DNA from: Duganella aceris
Lineage (GTDB): Bacteria > Pseudomonadota > Gammaproteobacteria > Burkholderiales > Burkholderiaceae_D
Direction of reading: 5' to 3'
DNA length: 64,000 nucleotides
Assembly: GCF_011090165.1 (NCBI RefSeq)
Contig: NZ_JAADJT010000003.1
Coordinates: forward strand, 310,001-374,000
Shown here piece by piece: positions 1-9,111 of the stretch. A program made the translations under genes and the position numbers. Under the pieces are notes generated by a model. It saw only the letters and a list, made by a program, of their open reading frames with translations, was not told the origin of the DNA and made no database searches. Position 1 is the stretch's first letter, and the number at the start of each line of letters is the position of its first letter.

Positions 1-1
1 A

Positions 2-88
2 CGCGGCCCCGAGTTCCGCAAGAAAATGCAGAACGCCCAGAAAGCGCTACAGGAATTCGACTTGCAGTTCGATTCTTTTATCGGCTGA
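2..88 (+). CDS. C-terminal end of an unidentified protein (partial)
   Basis: Reading from base 2, 28 sense codons run to a TGA at 86-88, ending in ...FDSFIG. The piece is rich in Lys, Gln and Glu and looks like a helical tail. The start lies before the window. Codon use is like the neighbours, so a real gene end is likely, but I do not recognise the family and propose no function. Confidence 0.5.
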   Translation, partial: RGPEFRKKMQNAQKALQEFDLQFDSFIG

Positions 89-207
89 TCGCGCCGTTTC
101 GGTGCGCTGGCGAACCGCAGGCCGGTTGATAGTCCTTCTATAATTGCAACAGTTGCGCTAAAGTGTGGCTAATTTGCCCCACCTGCAACGTTGCGATTCT
201 GGACACA

Positions 208-1632
208 ATGAACACCTCTCCTCGCATTCCTTTGCTGAACACCGGCGTCCCCGGCCTGGATGACATCCTGGGCGGCGGCTTTCCGGCGCACAGTCTGTAC
301 CTGCTCCAGGGTCTCGCGGGCAGCGGCAAAACCACCCTCGCTTGCCAGATCGGCTTCCATCACGCGCATCAGGGCAAGAAAGTGCTGATCCTGACGCTGA
401 TCGCCGAAACCCACGGCAAGATGCTCAATCACCTGAGCAGCTTCTCCTTCTTCGACGAACACCTGGTCGGCGAGCGCATCGTCTTCATCGGCGCCTACAG
501 CGACCTGCTGCGCGGCGGCCTGCGCGACCTGCTGAAGTCGATCGCTTCGACGCTGGCGGCGCAACGTCCCGACATCATGATCATCGACGGCTTCCGCACC
601 GTGCGCGACGCCAAGCCGTCCGACCTGGCGCTGTCCGAGTTCATGCTGTCGCTGAACTCGCTGGTGTCGACCATGGAATGCACCACCTTCCTGCTGTCGC
701 CGACCGAAGGCAACGTGGCCGATTCGGAAAACACGCTGGTCGACGGCTTGATCGAGCTGAGCCAATATGAGCACGGCCTGCAACTGATCCGCGAAATCAA
801 GGTGTTCAAGCTGCGCGGCAGCAAGCACCTGCTGGGCCGCCACGTGTTCCAGGTCGGCGAGGACGGCATCGAGATCTATCCGCGGCTGGAGGCGGTCAGC
901 ACGCTGTCCGCCGCGACGCCGTCGGTGTTTTCGCAGCGGCTCGGCTTCGGCATCGAGGGCTGGGACCGGCTGACCAACGGCGGCGTGGCCAAGGGCTCGA
1001 CCACCGCGCTGCTGGGCAATCCGGGCGTCGGCAAGACCTTGATGGGGCTGCACTTCATCCACGAAGGCCTGCGCCAGGGCGAGCATTGCCTGATCGTCGG
1101 CTTTTACGAATCGCCGCCGCGCCTGCTGGAAAAGGCGCGCAGCGTCGGCATCGACCTGAAGACCTATTTCGACAACGGCGCGCTGCAGATCATCTGGCAC
1201 CCGCCGCTGGAAGTGCTGGTCGACAGCCTGGCGCACGGCGTACTGCGCAATGTCGAGCGGCGCAAGGTGTCGCGCCTGTTCGTCGACGGCCTCGACGGCC
1301 TGCGCGAGATCGTCATGCACGAGGGGCGTTCGCGCTCCTTCCTGGCGGCGCTGGTCAACGAGTTGCGGGTGCGCGACGTCACCACCTTCTTCACCCAGGA
1401 ACTGCCGTACTTCGCGCAGGGCCAGTTGCAGAGCGAGGCCTCGGCCTCGATGCTGTTCGAAAACATCATCCTGCTGCGCTATGTCGACGTGAACGGCATC
1501 AACCGGCGCCAGATCGGCGTGCTCAAGCTGCGCGAAAACAGCTACGACGCCGCCAACCACATCCTGCTCATCTCCGACAAGGGTATGAGCATCGAAGGGC
1601 CGGTGTCGTTCCAGCCCACCCAGCCGCTGTAG
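208..1632 (+). CDS. KaiC-like double-domain RecA-family ATPase
   Basis: A protein of 474 residues with two RecA/KaiC-type ATPase domains in tandem. The first P-loop is GLAGSGKT (residues 35-42), with a Walker B strand PDIMIIDG. The second P-loop is GNPGVGKT (about 269-276). KaiC family members hydrolyse ATP in ring assemblies and often work as signalling ATPases outside cyanobacteria. In place of the paired catalytic glutamates of clock KaiC, each domain shows a single Glu (LIAETHGK and FYESPPRL). No kaiA or kaiB is nearby. The ATG at 208 starts the domain cleanly; an ATG at 163 would add a 15-residue Cys-containing extension without family resemblance. A stand-alone receiver gene begins 8 bp after the stop, so the two are probably cotranscribed. 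A circadian role is not implied. Confidence 0.85.
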   Translation: MNTSPRIPLLNTGVPGLDDILGGGFPAHSLYLLQGLAGSGKTTLACQIGFHHAHQGKKVLILTLIAETHGKMLNHLSSFSFFDEHLVGERIVFIGAYSDLLRGGLRDLLKSIASTLAAQRPDIMIIDGFRTVRDAKPSDLALSEFMLSLNSLVSTMECTTFLLSPTEGNVADSENTLVDGLIELSQYEHGLQLIREIKVFKLRGSKHLLGRHVFQVGEDGIEIYPRLEAVSTLSAATPSVFSQRLGFGIEGWDRLTNGGVAKGSTTALLGNPGVGKTLMGLHFIHEGLRQGEHCLIVGFYESPPRLLEKARSVGIDLKTYFDNGALQIIWHPPLEVLVDSLAHGVLRNVERRKVSRLFVDGLDGLREIVMHEGRSRSFLAALVNELRVRDVTTFFTQELPYFAQGQLQSEASASMLFENIILLRYVDVNGINRRQIGVLKLRENSYDAANHILLISDKGMSIEGPVSFQPTQPL

Positions 1633-1639
1633 CCGGTTC

Positions 1640-2044
1640 ATGGACAATCCCCCCGACATCATCGACGCCAACCCGGACGGCAGACTGGTCCTGGTGGTCG
1701 ACGACGAGTTCGACGTGCTGTCGGCGTATACGATGCTGTTCGAGTTCCACGGCTTTCGCGTGCGCACCGCCGGCAACGGCGCCGACGCGCTGGCGGCCGC
1801 CGCGCGCGAGCGGCCCGACATCATCGTCTCCGACCTGATGATGCCGGTCATGGACGGCGCCGAGCTGTGCCGGCATTGCCGTGCCGACCCGGCGCTGCGC
1901 GACGTCGCCTTCATCCTGACCAGCGCCGGCATCCCGCGCCCCGACCTCGGCGTGCCCTACGACGCCTTCCTGAAAAAGCCGATCCGCTTCGAAGCGCTGT
2001 TGGAGGAAATCCACCGCCTGATCGCCATGCGCACGGCGCGTTAG
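1640..2044 (+). CDS. single-domain response regulator (receiver only)
   Basis: A CheY-like receiver of 134 residues with no output domain. The acidic pocket (VVDDEFD, residues 19-25), the phosphoacceptor Asp65 in IIVSDLMMPVMDG, the Thr/Ser switch (ILTSA, about 92-96) and the conserved Lys113-Pro114 are all present, so it should be phosphorylatable. It would act by protein-protein contact. It begins 8 bp after the KaiC-like gene, which suggests a partner relationship. KaiC-like ATPases paired with receivers are known in other proteobacteria, but the cognate kinase is not visible here. Confidence 0.85.
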   Translation: MDNPPDIIDANPDGRLVLVVDDEFDVLSAYTMLFEFHGFRVRTAGNGADALAAAARERPDIIVSDLMMPVMDGAELCRHCRADPALRDVAFILTSAGIPRPDLGVPYDAFLKKPIRFEALLEEIHRLIAMRTAR

Positions 2045-2075
2045 CCTGTGCTGGCTCCGGCTGCGGGATTGGCAG

Positions 2076-2081
2076 TACAAT
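2076..2081 (+). promoter_or_regulatory. possible -10 element (TACAAT) before tal
   Basis: TACAAT lies 22 bp before the transaldolase ATG. The region 17-18 bp upstream is a poor -35. A purine-rich AAGGAAAAG follows at about 2083 and may serve as a distant ribosome site. Weak support. Confidence 0.25.
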
Positions 2082-2103
2082 AAGGAAAAGATCCCTTACC
2101 TGA

Positions 2104-3051
2104 ATGGCAACGCACATGAACCAGCTCGAACAACTGAAGAAATTCACCACCGTGGTCGCCGATACCGGCGATTTCCAGTCCATCCAGGCCTACACCCCGC
2201 GCGACGCCACCACCAACCCATCGCTGATCCTGAAAGCGGTGCAAAAGGAAGAGTACAAGCCGCTGCTGGAAAAAGCCGTGCGCGACAACCTCGATTCGAG
2301 CACCAGCGAAGTGATCGACCATCTGCTGATCGCCTTCGGCAAGCAAATCCTGCGCGTGATCCCGGGCCGCGTCTCGACCGAGATCGACGCCGGCCTGTCG
2401 TTCAACACCAACGCCTCGGTGGCCAAGGGCCGCGAACTGATCCGCCTGTACGAAAAGGCCGGCATCGAGCGCGAGCGCGTGCTGATCAAGATGGCCTCGA
2501 CCTGGGAAGGCATCCGCGCCGCCGAGATCCTGGAAAAGGAAGGCATCCACTGCAACATGACGCTGCTGTTCTCGCTGGCCCAGGCGATCGCCTGCGCCGA
2601 AGCGGGCGCGCAGCTGATCTCGCCGTTCGTCGGCCGCATCTACGACTGGTACAAGAAATCGACCGGCATCGACTACGTCGGGGGCGAAGACCCGGGCGTG
2701 CAGTCGGTCAAGCGCATCTACAACTACTACCGCAAGTTCGGCTACAAGACCGAGGTGATGGGCGCCAGCTTCCGCAACGTCGGCCAGATCCTGGAACTGG
2801 CCGGCTGCGACCTGCTGACCATCAGCCCTGACCTGCTGCAGAAACTGGCGGAAAGCGACGCGCCGGTCGAGCGCAAGCTGAGCGCCGAAAGCGGCGCCGG
2901 CGCCGGCATCGGCAAGATTTCGCTGGACGAGCCGACCTTCCGCTTCATGATGAACGAAGACGCGATGGCGACCGAAAAGACCGCCGAAGGCATTCGCGCC
3001 TTCTGCGCCGACACCGGCAAGCTGAAGCAAATCATCTCCGGCATGCGCTGA
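2104..3051 (+). CDS. tal: transaldolase
   Basis: Cytosolic enzyme of the non-oxidative pentose phosphate pathway that transfers dihydroxyacetone from sedoheptulose 7-phosphate to glyceraldehyde 3-phosphate. The 315-residue length fits TalB-type enzymes. Family signatures are clear: DATTNPSLI near residues 34-42, and [16 protein letters not shown], where Lys129 is the Schiff-base lysine. Downstream it keeps [12 protein letters not shown] and [12 protein letters not shown]. The start is either the ATG at 2104 or the one at 2116 ([10 protein letters not shown]); both have a distant ribosome site, so the first is kept. It stands alone and is followed by a strong terminator. Confidence 0.95.
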   Translation: MATHMNQLEQLKKFTTVVADTGDFQSIQAYTPRDATTNPSLILKAVQKEEYKPLLEKAVRDNLDSSTSEVIDHLLIAFGKQILRVIPGRVSTEIDAGLSFNTNASVAKGRELIRLYEKAGIERERVLIKMASTWEGIRAAEILEKEGIHCNMTLLFSLAQAIACAEAGAQLISPFVGRIYDWYKKSTGIDYVGGEDPGVQSVKRIYNYYRKFGYKTEVMGASFRNVGQILELAGCDLLTISPDLLQKLAESDAPVERKLSAESGAGAGIGKISLDEPTFRFMMNEDAMATEKTAEGIRAFCADTGKLKQIISGMR

Positions 3052-3066
3052 TTTCGGCGCTCTGCC

Positions 3067-3110
3067 AAAAGAGGCGGGAACGCGGCGCGGGCCGCGCTCC
3101 CGCCTTTTTT
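3067..3110 (+). terminator. rho-independent terminator after tal
   Basis: A nearly perfect GC-rich hairpin (about 14 bp arms starting GGCGGGAACGCGGC, one mismatch) is followed by six T. It lies 15 bp after the tal stop codon. Confidence 0.9.
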
Positions 3111-3195
3111 ACGTTATCGTCGTGTACAAAACGTTACTTAACGCCCTGTATTACAATCCTGCATCATCAATACATCTCCTTTCACGAGAGCCTCC

Positions 3196-4377
3196 ATGAG
3201 ACCAGTTCCTCGTTGCACCGCTGTTGCCGTCGCCATCATGACTCTGCTGAGTGCCTGCGGTGAAAAAGCCGCGCCACCCGCCCCGCCTCCAGCCACCGTC
3301 GCCGTCGTCACCGCCACCGCCGGCACCCTCACGCTCAGCAGCGAACTGCCGGGCCGCACCGAGGCCTCGCGCATCGCCCAGGTACGGGCGCGCACCGCCG
3401 GCATCGTCCTGAAACGGGTGTTCCAGGAGGGCGGCGACGTCAAGGCCGGCGAGGTGCTGTTCCGCATCGATCCGGCGCAGTTCCAGGCCTCCTACGACAG
3501 CGCCCAGGCGGCGGTCGCCAAGGCCGAGGCCAACCTGGCGCAGGCCGATCTCAAGGTGAAACGGTATAAACCATTATTGGCGGCGCAGGCGGTCAGCCAG
3601 CAGGAATACGACGACGCCGTCACCGCGCAGAAACAGGCGGCGGCCGACCTGGCCACCGGGAAGGCGGCGCGCACCAACGCCAACCTGACGCTGGGCTACG
3701 CCACCGTCACCGCGCCGATCTCCGGCCGCATCAGCCGCGCGCTGGTGACCGAGGGCGCGCTGGTCGGCCAGGGCGAGGCGACGCCGATGGCCACCGTGCA
3801 GCAGCTCGATCCGATCTACGTCACCATCACCCAGTCGTCCACCGAGATGCTGAAGCTGCAACGCGCGCTGGCCGAGGGCAAGCTCAAAAGCGCGGGCAAG
3901 GGCCAGGCCAGCGTGACGCTGGTGACCGAGGACGGCCAGGCCTATCCGCAGCCGGGCAAGCTGCTGTTCTCCGACGTGTCGGTGGACGAAAGCACCGGCT
4001 CGGTGTCGATGCGCGCCGAGTTCCCGAATCCGAACAAGGTGCTGCTGCCGGGCATGTACGTGCGCGCGCGCCTGGAGCAAGGCGTCAGCGACGCCGCCAT
4101 CACCGTGCCGCAGCAAGCCATCGTGCGCAACAACGAAGGCGCTTCGGTGCTGATCGTCGGCGCCGACAATAAAGTGGTGTCGCAGCCGGTGACCGCCAGC
4201 GCCAACGACGGCCAGAACTGGGTGGTCAGCTCCGGCCTGAAAGGCGGCGAGCGCATCGTGGTCGAAGGCTTCCAGAAGGCCAAGCCGGGTGCGACGGTCA
4301 ATCCGCAGCCTTGGAAGGGGCCGGCCGGATCGGCCGCTCCCGCAGCGCCGGCGACGGCGCCCGCCGCAGCCAAATAA
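3196..4377 (+). CDS. RND efflux periplasmic adaptor lipoprotein (AcrA/MexA type)
   Basis: Membrane fusion protein of a tripartite multidrug efflux pump, bridging the inner-membrane pump and the outer-membrane channel. It has 393 residues. A lipoprotein signal ends in LLSAC, so Cys21 should be lipidated. Next come a proline linker, a biotinyl/lipoyl-like half motif (RTAGIVLKRVFQEGGDV), a helical hairpin rich in Ala/Gln/Lys, the second lipoyl half (VTAPISGRIS), a beta-barrel and a membrane-proximal domain ending in a Pro/Ala tail. It is first in an operon; the pump begins 12 bp downstream. No TetR or MarR regulator gene is adjacent, so control is not visible. Confidence 0.93.
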   Translation: MRPVPRCTAVAVAIMTLLSACGEKAAPPAPPPATVAVVTATAGTLTLSSELPGRTEASRIAQVRARTAGIVLKRVFQEGGDVKAGEVLFRIDPAQFQASYDSAQAAVAKAEANLAQADLKVKRYKPLLAAQAVSQQEYDDAVTAQKQAAADLATGKAARTNANLTLGYATVTAPISGRISRALVTEGALVGQGEATPMATVQQLDPIYVTITQSSTEMLKLQRALAEGKLKSAGKGQASVTLVTEDGQAYPQPGKLLFSDVSVDESTGSVSMRAEFPNPNKVLLPGMYVRARLEQGVSDAAITVPQQAIVRNNEGASVLIVGADNKVVSQPVTASANDGQNWVVSSGLKGGERIVVEGFQKAKPGATVNPQPWKGPAGSAAPAAPATAPAAAK

Positions 4378-4389
4378 CCGGGAGTCCAG

Positions 4390-7300
4390 ATGGCCAAGTT
4401 CTTCATCGACCGCCCGGTGTTCGCGTGGGTGATCGCATTATTCATATTGCTGGGCGGCGCGCTCGCGATCACCGTGTTGCCGGTGTCGCAGTACCCGACC
4501 ATCGCGCCGCCATCGATCGTGGTGACGGCCAACTATCCCGGCGCCACCGCGCAGGTGCTCGACGACGCCGTCACCAGCGTGGTCGAACAGGAAATGAACG
4601 GCGCCGACGGGCTGCAATACGTCGAATCGTCGAGTGAGGCCAGCGGCGCCGTCACCATCACCGTCACCTTCGTCCCCGGCACCAATCCGGACCTGGCGGC
4701 GGTGGATGTGCAGAACCGCATCAAGCGGGTGGAATCGCGGCTGCCGGCCGCCGTCACGCAACAGGGCGTGCAGGTCAACAAGGCGCGCTCCAACATCCTG
4801 ATGTTCGTCGGCCTGACCTCGACCGACGGCCGACTCGACCCGACCGGTCTGGGCGACTACATGGCGCGCAACGTGGTCAACGAGATCAAGCGCATTCCCG
4901 GCGTGGGCCAGGCGCAGTTGTTCGGCACCGAGCGCGCGATGCGGATCTGGGTCGACCCGGCCAAGCTGATCGGCCTGAAAATGAACATGGCCGACGTCAC
5001 CGCCGCCATCCGCGCGCAGAACGCGCAGGTCACCTCCGGCACGCTGGGCGACTTGCCCAGCCCCGCCAAGCAGACCTTCTCGGCGCCGATCGTGGTCACC
5101 GGCCAGCTGTCGTCGACCACCGAGTTCGGCCAGATCGTGCTGCGCGCGAATCCCAACGGCTCGCTGGTGCGGCTCAAGGACGTGGCGCGCATCGAGATGG
5201 GCGGCGCCAGCTTCAACATCAACGCGCGCCTGAACGGCGCGCCGTTCTCCGCCATCGCGGTGCAGCTGTCGCTGACCGGCAACGCGCTGCAAACCGCCAC
5301 CGCCGTGCGCGAGAAGATGGACCAGCTGGCCAAATACTTCCCGCCCGGCGTCGCCTACACCATCCCTTACGACACCTCGCTGTTCGTCAAGATCTCGATC
5401 GAGGAAGTGGTCAAGACACTGCTGGAGGCCGTGCTGCTGGTGTTCCTGGTGATGTATCTGTTCCTGCAGAATATCCGCTACACGCTGATCCCGACCATCG
5501 TGGTGCCGATCGCGCTGATGGGCACCTTCGCCGCGATGCAGCTGTTCGGCTTCTCGATCAACGTGCTGACCATGTTCGGCATGGTGCTGGCGATCGGCAT
5601 CCTGGTCGATGACGCCATCGTGGTGGTGGAGAACGTCGAACGCATCATGAGCGAGGAAGGCCTGTCGCCGCGCGACGCCACCCGCAAGGCGATGACCCAG
5701 ATCACCGGCGCCATCATCGGCATCACGCTGGTGCTGATCGCGGTGTTCGTGCCGATGGCCTTCTTCGGCGGCGCGGTCGGCGCGATCTACCGCCAGTTCT
5801 CGCTGGCGATGATCTCGGCCATGCTGTTCTCCGCCCTGATGGCGCTGACCCTGACGCCGGCGCTGTGCGCCACCATCCTCAAGCCGGTGGAAGCGGGCCA
5901 CCACCACGAGAAGAAAGGCTTCTTCGGCTGGTTCAACCGCGGCTTCGCGGTCACCGCCACCGGCTACCAGGGCGTGATCGCCAACATGCTGAAGCGCACC
6001 GGCCGCTACCTGATCATCTTCGCGCTGCTGTGCGGCGTGGTGGGCTGGCTCTATGTGAAGCTGCCGTCGTCGTTCCTGCCGAACGAAGACCAGGGCTACC
6101 TGATCGCCAACGTGCAGCTGCCGGCCGGCGCCTCGACCAGCCGCACGCAGGCGGTGCTGGCCCAGGCCGACGCCTACTTCCGCAAGCAGCCGGGCGTGGC
6201 GCGCACCATCGCCGTCGCCGGCTTCTCGTTCTCCGGCAACGGCCAGAACGCCGGCCTGGTGTTCATTCCGCTGAAGGACTGGAAGGAACGCAGCGCCGAC
6301 CAATCGGCGCAGGCGATCGCGCAGCGCGCCTTCGGCGCCCTGTCGGCGATCCCGGACGCGATCATCTTCCCGCTCAGCCCCCCGCCGATCCGCGAGCTTG
6401 GCAACGCCACCGGCATCACCGCGCGCCTGCAGGACCGCAGCGCGGTCGGCCACGACGCGCTGGTCGCCGCGCGCAACCAGCTGCTGGGCATGGCCGCCAA
6501 GAGTCCGATTCTGAAAGGCCTGCGTCCCGAAGGGCTGGAGGACGCGCCGCAGCTGCAAGTCGACATCGACCGCGAGAAAGCCAACGCGCTGGGCGTCACC
6601 TTCGCCGACATCAACGCGATGATGTCGACCGCGCTGGGCTCCTCGTACGTTAACGACTTCGCCTCGAGCGGCCGCCAGCAGCGCGTCATCGTGCAGGCCG
6701 ACGCGCCGCGCCGTTTGCAGCCGGAAGACATCATGCAACTGAACGTGCGCAGCACCAGCGGCGCCATGGTGCCGTTCTCCTCGTTCGCCAAGTCGCACTG
6801 GATCCAGGGTCCGGTGCAGCTGGTGCGCTACAACGGTTACCCGGCGATCAAGCTGACCGGCGACGCCGCGCCGGGCCGCTCGACCGGTGAAGCGATGGAC
6901 GAACTGGAACGCCTGGCGGCGCAGCTGCCACCCGGCTTCAGCATCGAATGGACCGGGCAGTCGCTGGAGGAAAAAACCTCCGGCTCGCAAGCGCCGATGC
7001 TGTTCGCGCTGTCGCTGCTGGCCGCGTTCCTGGTGCTGGCGGCGCTGTATGAATCCGAATCGATCCCGATCGCGGTGCTGCTGGTGGTGCCGCTCGGCGT
7101 GCTGGGCGCGCTGCTCGGCGCGCACATCCGCGATTTGCCGAACGACGTCTACTTCAAGGTCGGCCTGATCGCCATCATCGGCCTGTCGGCGAAGAACGCG
7201 ATCCTGATCATCGAATTCGCCAAGGACTTGCAGGCGCAGGGCAAGGGCCTGATCGAAGCGACGCTGGAGGCGGTGCACCTGCGCTTCCGTCCTATCATCA

Positions 7301-7542
7301 TGACCTCGCTGGCCTTCATCCTCGGCGTGCTGCCGCTGGTGATCGCCACCGGCGCCGGCTCCGCCAGCCAGCGCGCCATCGGCACCGGCGTGATGGGCGG
7401 CATGATCACCGCCACCGTGCTGGCGGTGTTCCTGGTGCCGATCTTCTTCGTCGTGATCCGAAAAATCTTCAAGGGCAGCGAACGTCAGCGCAAGCTGGCC
7501 GCACATGAACTGAATGACAAACACCATGAAACCTATGACTAA
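4390..7542 (+). CDS. RND multidrug efflux permease, HAE1 family (AcrB/MexB type)
   Basis: Inner-membrane proton-driven drug exporter of 1050 residues, the normal length for AcrB/MexB. The N-terminus MAKFFIDRPVFAWVIA is the family signature. The transmembrane relay aspartates are in GILVDDAIVVVENV, and the equivalent lysine region is in GLSAKNAILIIEFAKD. Two large periplasmic loops follow TM1 and TM7. GGAG sits 5 bp before the ATG. The last 29 bases overlap the next gene, so pump and channel are translationally coupled. The short TM9-10 loop and PPPIRELG motif fit hydrophobic/amphiphilic drug exporters rather than metal exporters; the substrates cannot be read from sequence. Confidence 0.96.
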   Translation: MAKFFIDRPVFAWVIALFILLGGALAITVLPVSQYPTIAPPSIVVTANYPGATAQVLDDAVTSVVEQEMNGADGLQYVESSSEASGAVTITVTFVPGTNPDLAAVDVQNRIKRVESRLPAAVTQQGVQVNKARSNILMFVGLTSTDGRLDPTGLGDYMARNVVNEIKRIPGVGQAQLFGTERAMRIWVDPAKLIGLKMNMADVTAAIRAQNAQVTSGTLGDLPSPAKQTFSAPIVVTGQLSSTTEFGQIVLRANPNGSLVRLKDVARIEMGGASFNINARLNGAPFSAIAVQLSLTGNALQTATAVREKMDQLAKYFPPGVAYTIPYDTSLFVKISIEEVVKTLLEAVLLVFLVMYLFLQNIRYTLIPTIVVPIALMGTFAAMQLFGFSINVLTMFGMVLAIGILVDDAIVVVENVERIMSEEGLSPRDATRKAMTQITGAIIGITLVLIAVFVPMAFFGGAVGAIYRQFSLAMISAMLFSALMALTLTPALCATILKPVEAGHHHEKKGFFGWFNRGFAVTATGYQGVIANMLKRTGRYLIIFALLCGVVGWLYVKLPSSFLPNEDQGYLIANVQLPAGASTSRTQAVLAQADAYFRKQPGVARTIAVAGFSFSGNGQNAGLVFIPLKDWKERSADQSAQAIAQRAFGALSAIPDAIIFPLSPPPIRELGNATGITARLQDRSAVGHDALVAARNQLLGMAAKSPILKGLRPEGLEDAPQLQVDIDREKANALGVTFADINAMMSTALGSSYVNDFASSGRQQRVIVQADAPRRLQPEDIMQLNVRSTSGAMVPFSSFAKSHWIQGPVQLVRYNGYPAIKLTGDAAPGRSTGEAMDELERLAAQLPPGFSIEWTGQSLEEKTSGSQAPMLFALSLLAAFLVLAALYESESIPIAVLLVVPLGVLGALLGAHIRDLPNDVYFKVGLIAIIGLSAKNAILIIEFAKDLQAQGKGLIEATLEAVHLRFRPIIMTSLAFILGVLPLVIATGAGSASQRAIGTGVMGGMITATVLAVFLVPIFFVVIRKIFKGSERQRKLAAHELNDKHHETYD

Positions 7543-9010
7543 ACGCTTCCCTCCCCTGACCTTGTCGCTGTCGCTGCTGGGCGCGGCTTTGCTGTCGGCC
7601 TGTTCGATGGCGCCGACCTACCAGCGTCCGGAAGCGCCGGTCGCCGCGGCCTTCCCGGTCGACACCGCCGGCGCCGCGTCGCGCAACACCAACAACGGCG
7701 GCACCGGCGGCACCGGTGGCACGCGCGCGACGCCGGCCGACGCCAAGCCCGCCGTCGATACCGGCTGGCGCGACTACTTCAGCGAACCGCGTTTGCAGCA
7801 GCTGATCGGCGCCGCGCTGGAAAACAATCGCGACCTGCGCACCGCCGCCCTGCGCATCGAAGAAGCGCGCGCGCAGTACGACATCCAGTCGGCCGACCGC
7901 CTGCCGAATCTGAACGGCTCCTTCGCCGGCAGCAAAGGCAAGACGCCGGCCTTCCTGACGTCGAGCGGAAATTCCGCGATCAGCAAGCGTTACGACGTCG
8001 GCCTGTCGGTATCCTCGTTCGAGCTGGATTTCTTCGGCCGCGTGAAAAGCCTGAACGACGCCGCGCTGGCGGCCTACCTGGCCACCGACGAAGCGCGCCA
8101 GGCGGCGCAGATCGCGCTGGTGGCGCAAGTGGCGCAGGCCTACTACACCGAACGCGCCTACGCCGAACAGTATGCGCTGGCGCAGCAGACCTATGAAGCG
8201 CGCGCCCGCACCTACAAGCTGACGCAGCAACGCGCCGAAGTGGGCGCCTCGTCGCGGCTCGACCTGCGTTCCAACGAAACGCTGATGGAAACCGCGCGCG
8301 CCGCCGCGCTGACCTTGGCGCGTCAACGCGCGCAGGCGCAGAACGCGCTGACGCTGCTGGTCGGCCAGGCGCCGACGGCGCCGTCTTCGGGCGCGATGCC
8401 GAGCGATGCCCAGCTGGACGCGCTGAGCGCGGTGCCGGAAGGCCTGCCGTCGGATCTGCTGACGCGCCGGCCGGACATCCGCGCCGCCGAGCAGCGCCTG
8501 AAATCGGCCAACGCCAACATCGGCGCCGCGCGCGCCGCCTTCTTCCCGCGCATCAGCCTGACGGCGGCGGTGGGCAGCAGCAGCCCATCGCTGGGCGGCC
8601 TGTTCGACAGCGGCTCGGGCAGCTGGTCGTTCGCGCCGCAACTGGTGCTGCCGATCTTCGACGCCGGCCGCAACCGCGCCAACCTGACCATCACTGAAGT
8701 GCGCAAGAACCTCGCCATCGCCGACTACGAGAAAACCATCCAGACCGCCTTCCGCGAAGTGGCGGACGCCCTGGCGGCGCGCGACTACCTGGGCGACCAG
8801 GTGAACGCGCAGCGCGCGGTGCAGGAAGCGCAGGAGGATCGCCTGAAGCTGTTGCAACTGCGCTTCGACAACGGCGTCGCCAGTTCGCTGGACGTGCTGG
8901 ACGCGCAGCGCGAGTTGTTCAGCGCGCAGCAAACGCTGGTGCAAGCGCGCCTGCTGCGCACCACCTCCGCGATCGACCTCTATCGCTCGCTGGGCGGAGG
9001 CCTAAAATAA
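7514..9010 (+). CDS. outer-membrane efflux channel lipoprotein (OprM/NodT family)
   Basis: TolC-like outer-membrane exit duct of the same efflux system, 498 residues. The lipobox LLSAC near residue 30 places it as a lipoprotein. It carries the two OEP repeats expected for NodT proteins, with LLTRRPDIRAAEQRL in the middle and FREVADALAARDYL, FDNGVASSLDVLDAQREL and DLYRSLGGG at the C-end. Three in-frame ATGs (7514, 7526, 7535) lie inside the end of the pump gene; the latest gives the most usual signal peptide length. A Gly/Thr-rich stretch (residues about 56-75, NTNNGGTGGTGGTRAT) between lipobox and first OEP domain is unusual. Confidence 0.93.
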   Translation: MTNTMKPMTKRFPPLTLSLSLLGAALLSACSMAPTYQRPEAPVAAAFPVDTAGAASRNTNNGGTGGTGGTRATPADAKPAVDTGWRDYFSEPRLQQLIGAALENNRDLRTAALRIEEARAQYDIQSADRLPNLNGSFAGSKGKTPAFLTSSGNSAISKRYDVGLSVSSFELDFFGRVKSLNDAALAAYLATDEARQAAQIALVAQVAQAYYTERAYAEQYALAQQTYEARARTYKLTQQRAEVGASSRLDLRSNETLMETARAAALTLARQRAQAQNALTLLVGQAPTAPSSGAMPSDAQLDALSAVPEGLPSDLLTRRPDIRAAEQRLKSANANIGAARAAFFPRISLTAAVGSSSPSLGGLFDSGSGSWSFAPQLVLPIFDAGRNRANLTITEVRKNLAIADYEKTIQTAFREVADALAARDYLGDQVNAQRAVQEAQEDRLKLLQLRFDNGVASSLDVLDAQRELFSAQQTLVQARLLRTTSAIDLYRSLGGGLK

Positions 9011-9017
9011 ACAACCT

Positions 9018-9102
9018 CGGTGTCAGTGCCGACATTCGGACACGAGCTCTACCGTAACAACGTTACGGTAGAGCTCGTGTCCGAATGTCGGCACTGACAC
9101 CG
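9018..9102. repeat. perfect 41-bp inverted repeat with 3-base loop
   Basis: Bases 9018-9058 are the exact reverse complement of 9062-9102, separated by AAC. Each arm begins CGGTGTCAGTGCCGACAT on its own strand. There is no T-run, so it is not a standard terminator, although as RNA it would form a very stable hairpin at the end of the efflux operon. It lies 7 bp after the channel gene stop and 9 bp before the ATG at 9112. No second copy was seen in the window. It may be an interspersed REP/REPIN-like element. Confidence 0.95.
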
Positions 9103-9111
9103 CCTAATCAT

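Noticed and set aside
163-207. Upstream ATG start for the KaiC-like gene
   Set aside because: It adds 15 residues without family resemblance; the ATG at 208 begins just before the conserved N-terminal motif.
4438-7527. 1029-codon minus-strand frame opposite the RND pump
   Set aside because: Composition (His/Arg/Gln/Asp rich) is typical of antisense frames in GC-rich genes. The plus strand encodes a clear AcrB homologue.
9085-9111. Upstream ATG start for the patatin gene
   Set aside because: It lies inside the 41-bp inverted repeat, would be locked in a hairpin, and adds nine residues before the plausible MITIRLG start. Not fully excluded.
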